64,000 bases of DNA from the NCBI RefSeq assembly GCF_014651075.1, contig NZ_BMWE01000021.1, positions 52,872 through 116,871 of the forward strand. Reading direction: 5' to 3'. Shown piece after piece: positions 24,414 through 32,556 of this stretch. The notes below the pieces were generated by a model, which made no database searches, was not told where the DNA came from, and worked only from the letters and a program-made list of their open reading frames with translations. Both the position numbers and the translations under genes were made by a program. The DNA is from Streptomyces djakartensis (GTDB lineage: Bacteria > Actinomycetota > Actinomycetes > Streptomycetales > Streptomycetaceae). Position 1 is the stretch's first letter; every line of letters begins with the position of its first letter.

Positions 24414-25349
24414 TCAGTCCCTCTGTGCCCCCGTCGGCAGGGTGCGCAGTCGCATGGTGCTCGCCGAGCTGGTGCCGAAGGCGTAGTCCAGCAACTTGGC
24501 GGCGTCCGTGTAGCGGTACTGGTCGTTCAGGAGCACGCCGATGACGGTCTTGTCGTTGCGGGTCGCGGCGAAGACGAGGCAGGGGCCGGACGGCGTGTTG
24601 GTGCCCGTCTTGACCCCGATCGCGCCGCTGTACGAGCCCAGCAGCTGGTTGGTGTTGTACCAGGTGTACGTGCGGGTGCCGCCGGTGCTGGTCGTCGCGT
24701 ACTGGACGGTCTTCGGCTTCTTCACGATGCCCGCGAACGTCGAGTACTTCATCGCGCTGCGCGCGAGCTTGGCGAGGTCGCGCGGCGTCGTGTAGTTCGT
24801 GTTCTGCGTCGAGTTGCCGTCGAACGAGTCGAAGTGCGTGTTGGTCAGGCCGAGGGTGTCCGCCTTGGCGTTCATCTTGCTGATGAACGACTTGGTCCGC
24901 GCCGAGGTGGTCGTACCGGTGCCGAAGGTGTCCGCGAGGGCCATCGCGGCGTCGCAACCGGACGGGAGCAGCATCGCGTGGAGCAACTGGCGGATGGTGA
25001 CCTTGTCGCCGGTCTTGAGATCGGCGGTGCTCGCGCCCTTGGCGGTGACGTAGTCCCGGTAAGCCTGCCTGACGGTGATCTTCCGGTCGAGGTTCAGGTC
25101 GGGGGTGCTCAGCACGACGCGAGCCGTCATGATCTTGGTGGTGCTCGCCATGGGCCGCTTGGTGTCGGCGTACTTGCTGTAGAGCGTGGAGCCCGTCGCG
25201 CTGTTGAGCATGAACGCGCCCTTGGCACTGACCGAGGGCGCGGTCGCCGCCTGCGCGGGCGCGGTGAGGGCGCCGCCCGCGAGCAGCGCGCCGGTGCCGA
25301 CGACAGCCGCGGCTCTGCGGATACGTACGCCGTTGATGCCGGTTATCAC
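24414..25349 (-). CDS. Serine-type D-alanyl-D-alanine carboxypeptidase (DacA/PBP5-like)
   Basis: A 311-residue exported penicillin-binding-like carboxypeptidase that trims the terminal D-Ala from peptidoglycan stems. The Arg-rich start and hydrophobic stretch end at an AQAA cleavage site near residue 35. The catalytic STTK motif is Ser69-Lys72, and KTG occurs in GVKTGTNTPSG. The middle motif reads SGC rather than the usual SGN (in MLLPSGCDAAM), a variation to note. There is no C-terminal membrane anchor domain, so it is probably secreted. Monocistronic, convergent with the binding-protein gene. Confidence 0.9.
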   Translation of the reverse strand: MITGINGVRIRRAAAVVGTGALLAGGALTAPAQAATAPSVSAKGAFMLNSATGSTLYSKYADTKRPMASTTKIMTARVVLSTPDLNLDRKITVRQAYRDYVTAKGASTADLKTGDKVTIRQLLHAMLLPSGCDAAMALADTFGTGTTTSARTKSFISKMNAKADTLGLTNTHFDSFDGNSTQNTNYTTPRDLAKLARSAMKYSTFAGIVKKPKTVQYATTSTGGTRTYTWYNTNQLLGSYSGAIGVKTGTNTPSGPCLVFAATRNDKTVIGVLLNDQYRYTDAAKLLDYAFGTSSASTMRLRTLPTGAQRD

Positions 25350-25714
25350 TATGAACGCTCCGAGTGTGCCGAATGCCGGACGGCATCTGCGAAATGAGGC
25401 GGGGGGAGGCGCTAAGGAGACTCACAGAAGACACCGAGGGTTGTACGGCGGGCGGAAGAAAATTCAGGGACCGGCGAGCCGCCGCTGCGGCAGAGGCCAC
25501 CCGGACGCGGGCGGACGCGTCCCGGATCAGCGTGCTGATGCGCGCTCCCCTCCAGCCCCGATCCCCGAGCCCCCCGTTTACATGAGCGGGCATGGTGGCC
25601 ACACGCATAGCCACCCCCCGAACTATGTTGCCCCGCCACATGTGCGTATGACCTGCGGATTCCTACGGTGTGGCGACACGGAACGTCCCCGCCAACCGCC
25701 AGGAAGTGGTGCCG
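25350..25714. other. Divergent promoter region, carboxypeptidase / MHS transporter
   Basis: No gene seen. The region separates the carboxypeptidase (minus) from the MHS transporter (plus) and must carry both promoters. It has a locally AT-rich patch around 25450-25475 and the transporter ribosome site AGGAAG at 25701-25706. No operator was recognised. Confidence 0.5.
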
Positions 25715-27106
25715 ATGCCCTCCCCCGCAACCGCTCCCCCACCCCCCGCCAGCCTCAAGCGCATCGTCGCCGCCAGCCTCATCGGCACCACCATCGAGTG
25801 GTACGACTTCTTCCTCTACGGCTCCGCCGCCGCGCTCGTGTTCAACAAGCTGTTCTTCCCGGACTCCGACCCTCTCGTCGGGACCCTGCTGTCGTTCCTG
25901 ACCTACGCGGTCGGATTCGCCGCGAGGCCGCTGGGCGCGCTGGTGTTCGGGCACTACGGCGACCGGCTCGGACGCAAGAAGCTGCTGGTGCTGAGTCTGC
26001 TGTTGATGGGCGGGGCGACCTTCGCGATCGGGTTGCTGCCGACGCACGCCACGATCGGAACGGCCGCGCCGGTCCTGCTCACCGTGCTCCGGCTGGTCCA
26101 GGGGTTCGCGCTCGGCGGTGAGTGGGGTGGTGCCGTGCTGCTGGTGTCGGAGCACGGGGACGCGAGGCGGCGCGGGTTCTGGGCCTCGTGGCCGCAGACC
26201 GGCGCGCCGGCGGGGCAGTTGCTGGCGACCGGGGTGCTGTCGCTGCTGACGGCCGTGCTGTCGGACGCCGCGTTCGCCGACTGGGGCTGGCGGATCCCGT
26301 TCCTGCTCTCCGGTGTGCTGGTGATCGTCGGTCTGTGGATTCGTCTGTCTGTCGATGAGTCGCCCGTCTTCAAGCAGGCGCTGGCTCAGGCCGAGGCCCG
26401 CACGGCGGAACGGTCCCAGGACGCGGAGAAGCTGCCGCTCGTCGCCGTGCTGCGGCACCACTGGCGTGATGTGCTGGTGGCGATGGGGGCGCGCATGGCG
26501 GAGAACATCAGCTATTACGTCATCACCGCGTTCATCCTCGTCTACGCCACCACCTCGGCCGGTGTCTCCAAGCAGACGGCTCTCAACGCGGTGCTGATCG
26601 CCTCGGCCGTGCACTTCGCGGTCATCCCGGCCTGGGGGGCGCTCTCCGACCGGGTCGGGCGTCGTCCCGTGTATCTGGTGGGCGCCGCCGGTGTCGGACT
26701 GTGGATGTTTCCGTTCTTCTCCCTGGTCGACACCGGCGGCTTCGGGAACCTCATCGTCGCCGTCACCGTCGGACTGGTGCTGCACGGCGCGATGTACGCG
26801 CCCCAGGCCGCGTTCTTCTCGGAGATGTTCGCGACACGGATGCGCTACTCCGGTGCGTCGATCGGCGCCCAGTTCGCCTCGGTCGCGGCCGGCGCGCCCG
26901 CGCCGCTGATCGCCACCGCGCTGCTGGCCGACCACGGAAGCTCAACGCCGATCGCCCTGTACGTCATCGCCGCCGCGCTGCTCACGGTCCTCGCGGTGGC
27001 GGTGGCCGAGGAGACGCGTCATCGGGACCTGGCCGGCGTCGCGCCGCTCGCCGAGACCGACGCGGGCCGGGCGGCGGCCGGTGCGGAGGACGCCCGGACC
27101 GTCTGA
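25715..27106 (+). CDS. MHS-family major facilitator transporter
   Basis: A 463-residue, 12-helix proton-coupled symporter of the metabolite:H+ symporter family (relatives of ProP, ShiA and KgtP). The diagnostic first helix IGTTIEWYDFFLYG and the loop 2-3 motif GHYGDRLGRKKLL are present, and a second GALSDRVGRRPVYLVGA lies in the middle. The frame opens at 25670, but ATG 25715 has AGGAAG eight bases before it. It is followed by a convergent PucR-type regulator and a 3-hydroxybutyrate dehydrogenase, so 3-hydroxybutyrate or a related small acid is the likely cargo (inferred). Confidence 0.88.
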   Translation: MPSPATAPPPPASLKRIVAASLIGTTIEWYDFFLYGSAAALVFNKLFFPDSDPLVGTLLSFLTYAVGFAARPLGALVFGHYGDRLGRKKLLVLSLLLMGGATFAIGLLPTHATIGTAAPVLLTVLRLVQGFALGGEWGGAVLLVSEHGDARRRGFWASWPQTGAPAGQLLATGVLSLLTAVLSDAAFADWGWRIPFLLSGVLVIVGLWIRLSVDESPVFKQALAQAEARTAERSQDAEKLPLVAVLRHHWRDVLVAMGARMAENISYYVITAFILVYATTSAGVSKQTALNAVLIASAVHFAVIPAWGALSDRVGRRPVYLVGAAGVGLWMFPFFSLVDTGGFGNLIVAVTVGLVLHGAMYAPQAAFFSEMFATRMRYSGASIGAQFASVAAGAPAPLIATALLADHGSSTPIALYVIAAALLTVLAVAVAEETRHRDLAGVAPLAETDAGRAAAGAEDARTV

Positions 27107-27151
27107 GACGCCTGGGTCCGGCCCCCGTCCGCACGCCCGTGCGTACGGGGG

Positions 27152-29101
27152 TCAGTGCTGTGCCGGTGCCGGTGCCGACAACCGGTGCAGAAGCAGGGCG
27201 AGTTGGATCTCCAGAGCGCGGGCCGGGCTCTGCCAGTCGTCGCCGAGGAGGCGGCCGACCCGGTCGAGGCGCTGGGCGACCGTGTTCACATGGACGTGCA
27301 GCTCGTCCTTGGTGCGGGCGGGACTCATGCCGCAGGCGAAGTACGCGTCGAGGGTGCGCAGCAGTTCGGTGCCGCGCCGGGCGTCGTACTCGGCGACCTC
27401 GCCGATGGTTTGGGCGACGAAGCCCGGGATGTCCCGGTCGCCGGCCAGGAGCAGTCCCAGGAAGCCGAAGTCCTGGGCGGCGGCCCCGTCCCCGGTACGG
27501 CCGAGGAGCCGCAGGGCGTCGAGGCAACGCCGGGCTTCCGCGTAGGCCGTGGCCACGGCGTGGGGTTGGGCGGCGAGGTCGGCGGCGGGCGCGGAGGCGC
27601 CGACGGTGACCGGTGCGTGGACCGCGGTGCCCAGCTGCCGGGCGGCGCGGCGGGCCACGTCGGTGGCGGTGGCGCCGGGGTGGAGGGGCAGCAGCAGGAC
27701 GGTGCCGCCGTCGCGTGCGGAGGCCAGTCCGTGCCGGGTCGCCGCGAGGTGGGAGGCCGCGGCCGCCAGACGCCTGCGGGCGTCTGCTTCCTGGTCGGCG
27801 TCGGCCGCGTCGCCCTCGATACGCGCGGCCAGCACCACGTGGGCGGATTCGAGGTCGGCGTGGAGGCGGGCCGCGCGCTCCCGGAGCAGGCGAGGGTCGC
27901 GGTCGCGGGCGTCCAGCAGGTCGTCCAGGAGTTCGCCGCGCACGCGCTGTTCGGCCTCGGCGGCGGACCGGCGGGCGAGCAGCAGCAGGGACGTGACCAT
28001 GGCGGCCCGCTCCAGGGTGCGCTGGTCGACGGGGTCGAGCCCCGGGTGGCCCCGCAGCACGAGTGCGCCGAGCAGTTCCCCGCCGGCGGCGACGGCGGCG
28101 ATCCAGTCGTCCTCGTGCCGCACCGCGTGCCCTTCCGCCCTGGAGGCCTCCAGGGGCTCGGCCGGCGCCGCGGCTGCCTCGGTGAATTCGACCGTGCCGT
28201 CGAGGACCTCGGAGACCGCGGCGGCCACGTCGTGGACCCCGCCGCCGCGCAGCACGAGCTCGGCGAGCCGGTCGTGGACGTCGGAGGCGCGCTCGATGAC
28301 GCCGCTGCGGTCCCGGATGATCTCGTTGGCCCGCTCCAGTTCGGAAAGGGCCGACCGGGTCTCGGTGAGCAGGTTGGCGGTGTCGATGGCTGCCGCGGCG
28401 AGTGCCGCGAAGGAGCCGAGCAGGGCGATCTGCTCCCGCTCGAAGACCCGGGCGCGGCGGTCGGCGGCGAACAGCACGCCGATGACGTGGTGCCCGAGGG
28501 TCAGCGGCACGCCGAGGATCGCCACGAGCCCCTCGTCCCGCACGCCCGCGTCGATGGTGAGGGTGTGCCGGAAGCGCTCGTCCTTGAAGTAGTCGTCGGT
28601 GACATAGGGGCGTGCCGTCTGGGCGACCAGGCCGCCGAGCCCCTCCCCCATGCCGAGCCGCAGCTGCTGGAACCGGGCGGCGACCGAGCCCTCGGTGACC
28701 CGCATGTAGGTGTCGCCCCGCGCCGGGTCGTTCAGGCTGAGGTAGGCGACATCGGTGCCCAGCAGCGATCGGGCGCGCTGCACGATCGCCCGGAGCACGG
28801 CGTCCAGGTCGCGCAGGCCGGCCAGGTCATGGGCGGTCTCGAACAGCGCGGACAGCTCGGCCTCGCGCCGGCGCCGTCCCTCCAGCTCGGAGCGCACGCG
28901 CAGGGCGAGCGGCTTGGCCTGCTGGAGCGCGGCGATCCACTCCGCCGGCCGTCCTTCGGCGCGCGCGAGCAGCACCGGCTGCTCGTAGGCCTCGGCGGAC
29001 GCGCCCCGGGCCAGGAGCTCGAGGTAGGTCGTCTCGGCGCTCGCCGCGGAGGCCTCGGTGCCGGCGGAGCGCTCGGCTTGCTGCACGTGATCGCTGGACA
29101 T
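27152..29101 (-). CDS. GAF-domain PucR/CdaR-type transcriptional regulator
   Basis: A 649-residue cytosolic regulator. A GAF domain (about residues 75-230, RDLDAVLRAIVQRARSLLG through VLFAADRRARVF) is predicted to bind a small ligand. A coiled-coil stretch and second sensor region follow. The C-terminal HTH_30 (PucR) domain near residues 590-640 contains LRTLDAYFACGMSPARTKDEL and HVNTVAQRLDRV. Start ATG 29099-29101 gives MSSDHVQQ; ATG/GTG codons at 29119-29122 are alternatives with no better ribosome site. It sits beside the dehydrogenase and faces the transporter, and probably controls both in response to a keto- or hydroxy-acid signal. Confidence 0.87.
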   Translation of the reverse strand: MSSDHVQQAERSAGTEASAASAETTYLELLARGASAEAYEQPVLLARAEGRPAEWIAALQQAKPLALRVRSELEGRRRREAELSALFETAHDLAGLRDLDAVLRAIVQRARSLLGTDVAYLSLNDPARGDTYMRVTEGSVAARFQQLRLGMGEGLGGLVAQTARPYVTDDYFKDERFRHTLTIDAGVRDEGLVAILGVPLTLGHHVIGVLFAADRRARVFEREQIALLGSFAALAAAAIDTANLLTETRSALSELERANEIIRDRSGVIERASDVHDRLAELVLRGGGVHDVAAAVSEVLDGTVEFTEAAAAPAEPLEASRAEGHAVRHEDDWIAAVAAGGELLGALVLRGHPGLDPVDQRTLERAAMVTSLLLLARRSAAEAEQRVRGELLDDLLDARDRDPRLLRERAARLHADLESAHVVLAARIEGDAADADQEADARRRLAAAASHLAATRHGLASARDGGTVLLLPLHPGATATDVARRAARQLGTAVHAPVTVGASAPAADLAAQPHAVATAYAEARRCLDALRLLGRTGDGAAAQDFGFLGLLLAGDRDIPGFVAQTIGEVAEYDARRGTELLRTLDAYFACGMSPARTKDELHVHVNTVAQRLDRVGRLLGDDWQSPARALEIQLALLLHRLSAPAPAQH

Positions 29102-29175
29102 GCTCACAGGATTCACCATCACCCGGCCGTTCCGTCAGGCCTGTGGACAACTCCCCGGCCGACGGGTGCGGCCCC

Positions 29176-29976
29176 TCAGTGAGCGGTCCAGCCGCCGTCG
29201 AGGACGAGCGAGGTACCGGTCACGAAGGACGCCTGCGGGCCGCACAGATAGGCCACGGCCTCGGCGACCTCCTCCGGTTCGATGAGCCGTTTCACGGCGC
29301 TGTCCCGCAACAGCACCTCGGAGAGGACGCGTTCCTCGGAGATGCCGTGCGCCTGCGCCTGGCCGGCGAGCTGCTTCTCGACCAGTGGGGTGCGGACATA
29401 GCCGGGGTTCACACAGTTCGAGGTGACGCCGTGCGGTGCGCCTTCGAGGGCGGCGGTCTTGGACAGCCCCTCCAGGCCGTGCTTGGCGGCGACGTAGGCC
29501 GACTTGTAGGCCGAGGCGCGCAGCCCGTGGACGGACGACACGTTCACGATGCGGCCCCAGCCCTGTCCGTACATGTGGGGCAGGGCACCGCGGACGAGCC
29601 GGAACGGTGCCTCCAGCATCACGGTGAGCACCGTGTGGAAGACGTCGGGCGGGAAGTCCTCGATGGGCCGTACCAGCTGGATCCCGGCGTTGTTGACGAG
29701 GACGTCGGTGCCGGCGGCGGCGAGTTCGGCGGCGTCCAGGTCGGTGAGGTCGAGGACGTGCGGTTCCACGGTGCCCGCGAGGTCGCGGCCCTGCTCGGCG
29801 AGCGCCTCCAGGCCCGCGGCGTCCCGGTCGACGGCTCTGACCTTGGCCCCGGCGGCGGCGAGCCGCAGCGCGCAGGCGCGGCCGATGCCGCCGGCGGCGC
29901 CGGTGACGAGCGCGGTACGGCCGCCGAGATCGAGCGGGCGGGCGTGGGGAGCCGGAAGGACACGGGGCGCGGTCAT
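29176..29976 (-). CDS. 3-Hydroxybutyrate dehydrogenase (SDR)
   Basis: A 266-residue NAD-dependent short-chain dehydrogenase predicted to interconvert (R)-3-hydroxybutyrate and acetoacetate. The cofactor motif TGAAGGIG starts near residue 25. NNAG, catalytic Ser (NVSSVHGL) and YVAAKHG follow. The NCVNPGYVRTPLVEKQ segment and the C-terminal GTSLVLDGGWTAH are hallmarks of this enzyme, distinguishing it from generic SDRs. It lies 74 bases upstream of the PucR-type regulator on the same strand and may be co-transcribed with it. Confidence 0.9.
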   Translation of the reverse strand: MTAPRVLPAPHARPLDLGGRTALVTGAAGGIGRACALRLAAAGAKVRAVDRDAAGLEALAEQGRDLAGTVEPHVLDLTDLDAAELAAAGTDVLVNNAGIQLVRPIEDFPPDVFHTVLTVMLEAPFRLVRGALPHMYGQGWGRIVNVSSVHGLRASAYKSAYVAAKHGLEGLSKTAALEGAPHGVTSNCVNPGYVRTPLVEKQLAGQAQAHGISEERVLSEVLLRDSAVKRLIEPEEVAEAVAYLCGPQASFVTGTSLVLDGGWTAH

Positions 29977-30030
29977 GCCTCGACCCTAGGCGGCGCCCCC
30001 GCCCCAACCCATGTGGCCGGCCTCCATAGT

Positions 30031-30510
30031 TCAGCCGGAAGCAGTGGGGTCGAACCATGTGGGGGCGTCCGACACAGCCTGCTTGATCCGGAACAGCCCG
30101 GGCTCGTTCAGTTCCGGCAGGGCATCGATGTCGAACCACCCCACGTCCAGGGACTCGTCGTCGTTGACACGTGCCTCGCCGCCGACGGCGCGGCAGCGGA
30201 CGGTGATGTCCATGTACTGGCAGGTGTCGCCGTTCTCGTAGGTGACGGGGTCCAGCGCCTGGACGAGGACGACCCGTTCGGCGACGCAGCGCACGGCCGT
30301 CTCCTCGTGGACCTCCCGCACGGCGCAGGCCGCGGGCTGCTCTCCCGGGTCCGGGATGCCGCAGATCACCGACCACTTGCGGGTGTCCGTCCGGCGGTTG
30401 AGCAGCACTCGGCCCTGGTCGTCGAAGACGACGGCGGTGACCCCGGGGAGCCAGAGCAGCTGGTGGCCGGCCGAGGCGCGCAGGGTGCGGATGAAGTCAG
30501 GAGTAGCCAT
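30031..30510 (-). CDS. Nudix hydrolase
   Basis: A 159-residue Nudix enzyme cleaving a nucleoside-diphosphate-linked substrate. The Nudix box spans about residues 51-73: Gly51, PGEQ with Glu57, REVHEE (Arg65-Glu70). The N-terminus HQLLWLPGVTAVVFDDQGRVLL is typical of small house-cleaning hydrolases. The frame opens at 30537, but that start lies inside the right side of a long inverted repeat (30524-30578); ATG 30508-30510 (MATPDF) is preferred. Monocistronic, downstream of lnt on the same strand and separated from it by the inverted repeat. Confidence 0.88.
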   Translation of the reverse strand: MATPDFIRTLRASAGHQLLWLPGVTAVVFDDQGRVLLNRRTDTRKWSVICGIPDPGEQPAACAVREVHEETAVRCVAERVVLVQALDPVTYENGDTCQYMDITVRCRAVGGEARVNDDESLDVGWFDIDALPELNEPGLFRIKQAVSDAPTWFDPTASG

Positions 30511-30523
30511 GGTCACGACCATA

Positions 30524-30578
30524 AGGGGTCCTTTCACTATGAGCGTCCGACCCGGACGGGCATAGTGAAAGGACCCCT
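30524..30578. repeat. 18-bp perfect inverted repeat with nested hairpin
   Basis: AGGGGTCCTTTCACTATG (30524-30541) is the exact reverse complement of 30561-30578. The 19-base spacer itself contains a 6-bp hairpin (CGTCCG-ACC-CGGACG, 30544-30558). The arms are unusually AT-containing for this genome. It is probably the terminator of lnt, but its arms run up to the Nudix gene and could also be an operator. Confidence 0.8.
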
Positions 30579-30634
30579 AAGGGCCGGGTTCCGCCGCCCT
30601 GGCGGGTTTCAGGCGGCCTGCCCCCGGCGTACCG

Positions 30635-32251
30635 CTACACGTCACCGGCGCGTCGCCCGCGCAGCCCGGCGCCCACGGCCCAGCCGAGTCCGCCGGCCGC
30701 GACCAGCACGAGCGCGATCTCCGGCAGCACGCCGAGCCGCGTGGCCGGGGTCTGCGAGGACCGCAGCGGCACCTTCTGCACGAGCGAGTCGGCCACGAAC
30801 ATGCCGGTCCGCTGCGTGATCTTCCCGTCCGGCATGATGATCGCGCTGACGCCGCTGGTCACCGGCACGGCCACGGTCCGGCTGTGCTCCACCGCGCGCA
30901 CGCGGGACATGGCGAGCTGCTGGTAGGTCATCTCGCTGCGGTCGAAGGTGGCGTTGTTGCTCGGCACGGAGATCATCTGGGCGCCGTCGGTGACCTCGGA
31001 GCGGACGGTCCAGTCGAAGGCCGCCTCGTAGCAGGTGACGAGGCCGACCTCGGCGCCGTCCATGGTGAACACACCCGGCTCGGTGCCCCGGCTGAAGTCC
31101 TGGCGGACCATCGCCGTCCAGTTCTCGTTGATCGCGCCGATGAGCGAGCGCAGGGGCAGGTACTCGCCGAACGGCTGGATCTGACGCTTGTCGTAGGTGT
31201 CGACGGGGCCCTTCGCCGGGTCCCACAGGATCTGCTCGTTGTACAGCTTGCCGTCCCGCTCGACGACGCCGCCGACCGAGACGGGTACGCCGATGGCCCT
31301 GGCCGCCCTGTCGATCACGGCGCGGGCGTCGGGGTTGGCGAAGGGGTCGATGTCGGAGGAGTTCTCCGGCCACAGCACGACGTCGGGCCGGGCGACCTTG
31401 CCGGCCTTGACCTCCGCGGCCAGGCGTTCGGTCTCCCGCGCGTGGTAGTCGAGCACGGCCCGCCGCTGGGCGTTGAAATCGAGGCCAGCGCGGGGCACGT
31501 TGCCCTGGATCGCCGCGACGGTCACGCTGCCGTCCTCGGCCTCGTCGCTGACCAGCGTCCGGGCGGCGAGCGCCCCGAGGACCGGGGCGCCCAGGCTCAG
31601 CACGGCGACAGCGGACGCCGCGAGCCGCACGACGCCGGTGGTGCGCCGTTCCAGAGCCAGGCGCACGGACTCGTGGAGTCCGAAGCCGCACAGGACCACC
31701 GCGAAGCCGAGCACCGGGGTGCCGCCCACCGCCACGAGCGGCAGGAACACGCCGTCGGCCTGCCCGAACGCGATCTTCCCCCAGGGGAAGCCGTCGAACG
31801 GCAGGCGCGCGCGCACCGCCTCGCCGGCGACCCACACGGCGGCCGCCCACACCGGCCGTCCGGGCAGCTTCGACACGGCGGCGACACCCGCACCCGCCAG
31901 CGCGACGAAGATCGCCTCGATGGCGACCAGGGCGAGCCAGGGCCCTGGGCCGACCTCCACTCCGGTCCACACCAGCAGCGGCAGCAGGAAGCCGAGCCCG
32001 AAGAGGTAACCGAGGCCGAGCCCCGCCTTCCAGCCCCGGCCGCGCAGCACCCAGCCGAAGACGGCGAAGGCCGGCACGGCCAGCCACCACAGGGTGCGCG
32101 GCGGGAAACTGACGTACAGAAGCAGGCCGGAGAGGGCGGCTGCGGCGGCGGGAACGAGGCGTACCAGCCGCCGGGTCCAGGACCGCGCGCCGAGCGCGGT
32201 CCGCGGCTCCAGCTGGCCCGACTCGCCGACGGGGGTTGCGGTGACGGTCAC
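30635..32251 (-). CDS. lnt: Apolipoprotein N-acyltransferase
   Basis: A 538-residue membrane enzyme that adds the third acyl chain to lipoproteins. About six N-terminal helices (residues 30-230) precede an extracytoplasmic nitrilase-fold domain. The catalytic triad is recognisable: Glu in VVLWPENSSDIDPF, Lys in YDKRQIQPFGEYLP and Cys in LVTCYEAAFDW. A final C-terminal helix returns to the membrane. The best start is GTG 32249-32251 (VTVTATP), where a GGAGTG sequence overlaps the start itself, leaving no conventional ribosome site. Orphan gene here; ppm1 (mannosyltransferase), often its neighbour in actinobacteria, is not in this window. Confidence 0.92.
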   Translation of the reverse strand: MTVTATPVGESGQLEPRTALGARSWTRRLVRLVPAAAAALSGLLLYVSFPPRTLWWLAVPAFAVFGWVLRGRGWKAGLGLGYLFGLGFLLPLLVWTGVEVGPGPWLALVAIEAIFVALAGAGVAAVSKLPGRPVWAAAVWVAGEAVRARLPFDGFPWGKIAFGQADGVFLPLVAVGGTPVLGFAVVLCGFGLHESVRLALERRTTGVVRLAASAVAVLSLGAPVLGALAARTLVSDEAEDGSVTVAAIQGNVPRAGLDFNAQRRAVLDYHARETERLAAEVKAGKVARPDVVLWPENSSDIDPFANPDARAVIDRAARAIGVPVSVGGVVERDGKLYNEQILWDPAKGPVDTYDKRQIQPFGEYLPLRSLIGAINENWTAMVRQDFSRGTEPGVFTMDGAEVGLVTCYEAAFDWTVRSEVTDGAQMISVPSNNATFDRSEMTYQQLAMSRVRAVEHSRTVAVPVTSGVSAIIMPDGKITQRTGMFVADSLVQKVPLRSSQTPATRLGVLPEIALVLVAAGGLGWAVGAGLRGRRAGDV

Positions 32252-32340
32252 TCCCGGAGTGTACGGCGAGTGACCTCGGCGCCGGAAAGCGAGGCCCTCG
32301 GGCCGGCCGCGCGGCCCGCCGACGCCACGGCCCCTGCTCT

Positions 32341-32354
32341 CCCCCCCCCCCCCC
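32341..32354. repeat. C14 homopolymer tract
   Basis: Fourteen consecutive cytosines lie in the intergenic region 32252-32556, upstream of lnt on the minus strand and of the O-antigen-ligase-like gene on the plus strand. Runs this long are prone to slippage and to sequencing error. Confidence 0.95.
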
Positions 32355-32556
32355 GGCGGGTCTCCCGTCCGCGCGGAACGTCCCAGCAACAACGTTCCTG
32401 CTCATTTCGTCACCAGACATCCACAAACCGTCCACCAGCGGCTACGGTGTCCCGCAGTTTCAGTCGCGCGGGCCGGTGGCGGCCTGCGCGGCCCGGGTTT
32501 TCACAGGTCGGGGCGACGTGGTGCGCGGGGGGCGGGGCGGGGTGGGTTCCAGCGGG

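Noticed and set aside
32341..32354. Treating the C14 tract as proof of phase variation
   Set aside because: It is intergenic, without a shifted reading frame to switch; kept only as a hypothesis that needs read support.
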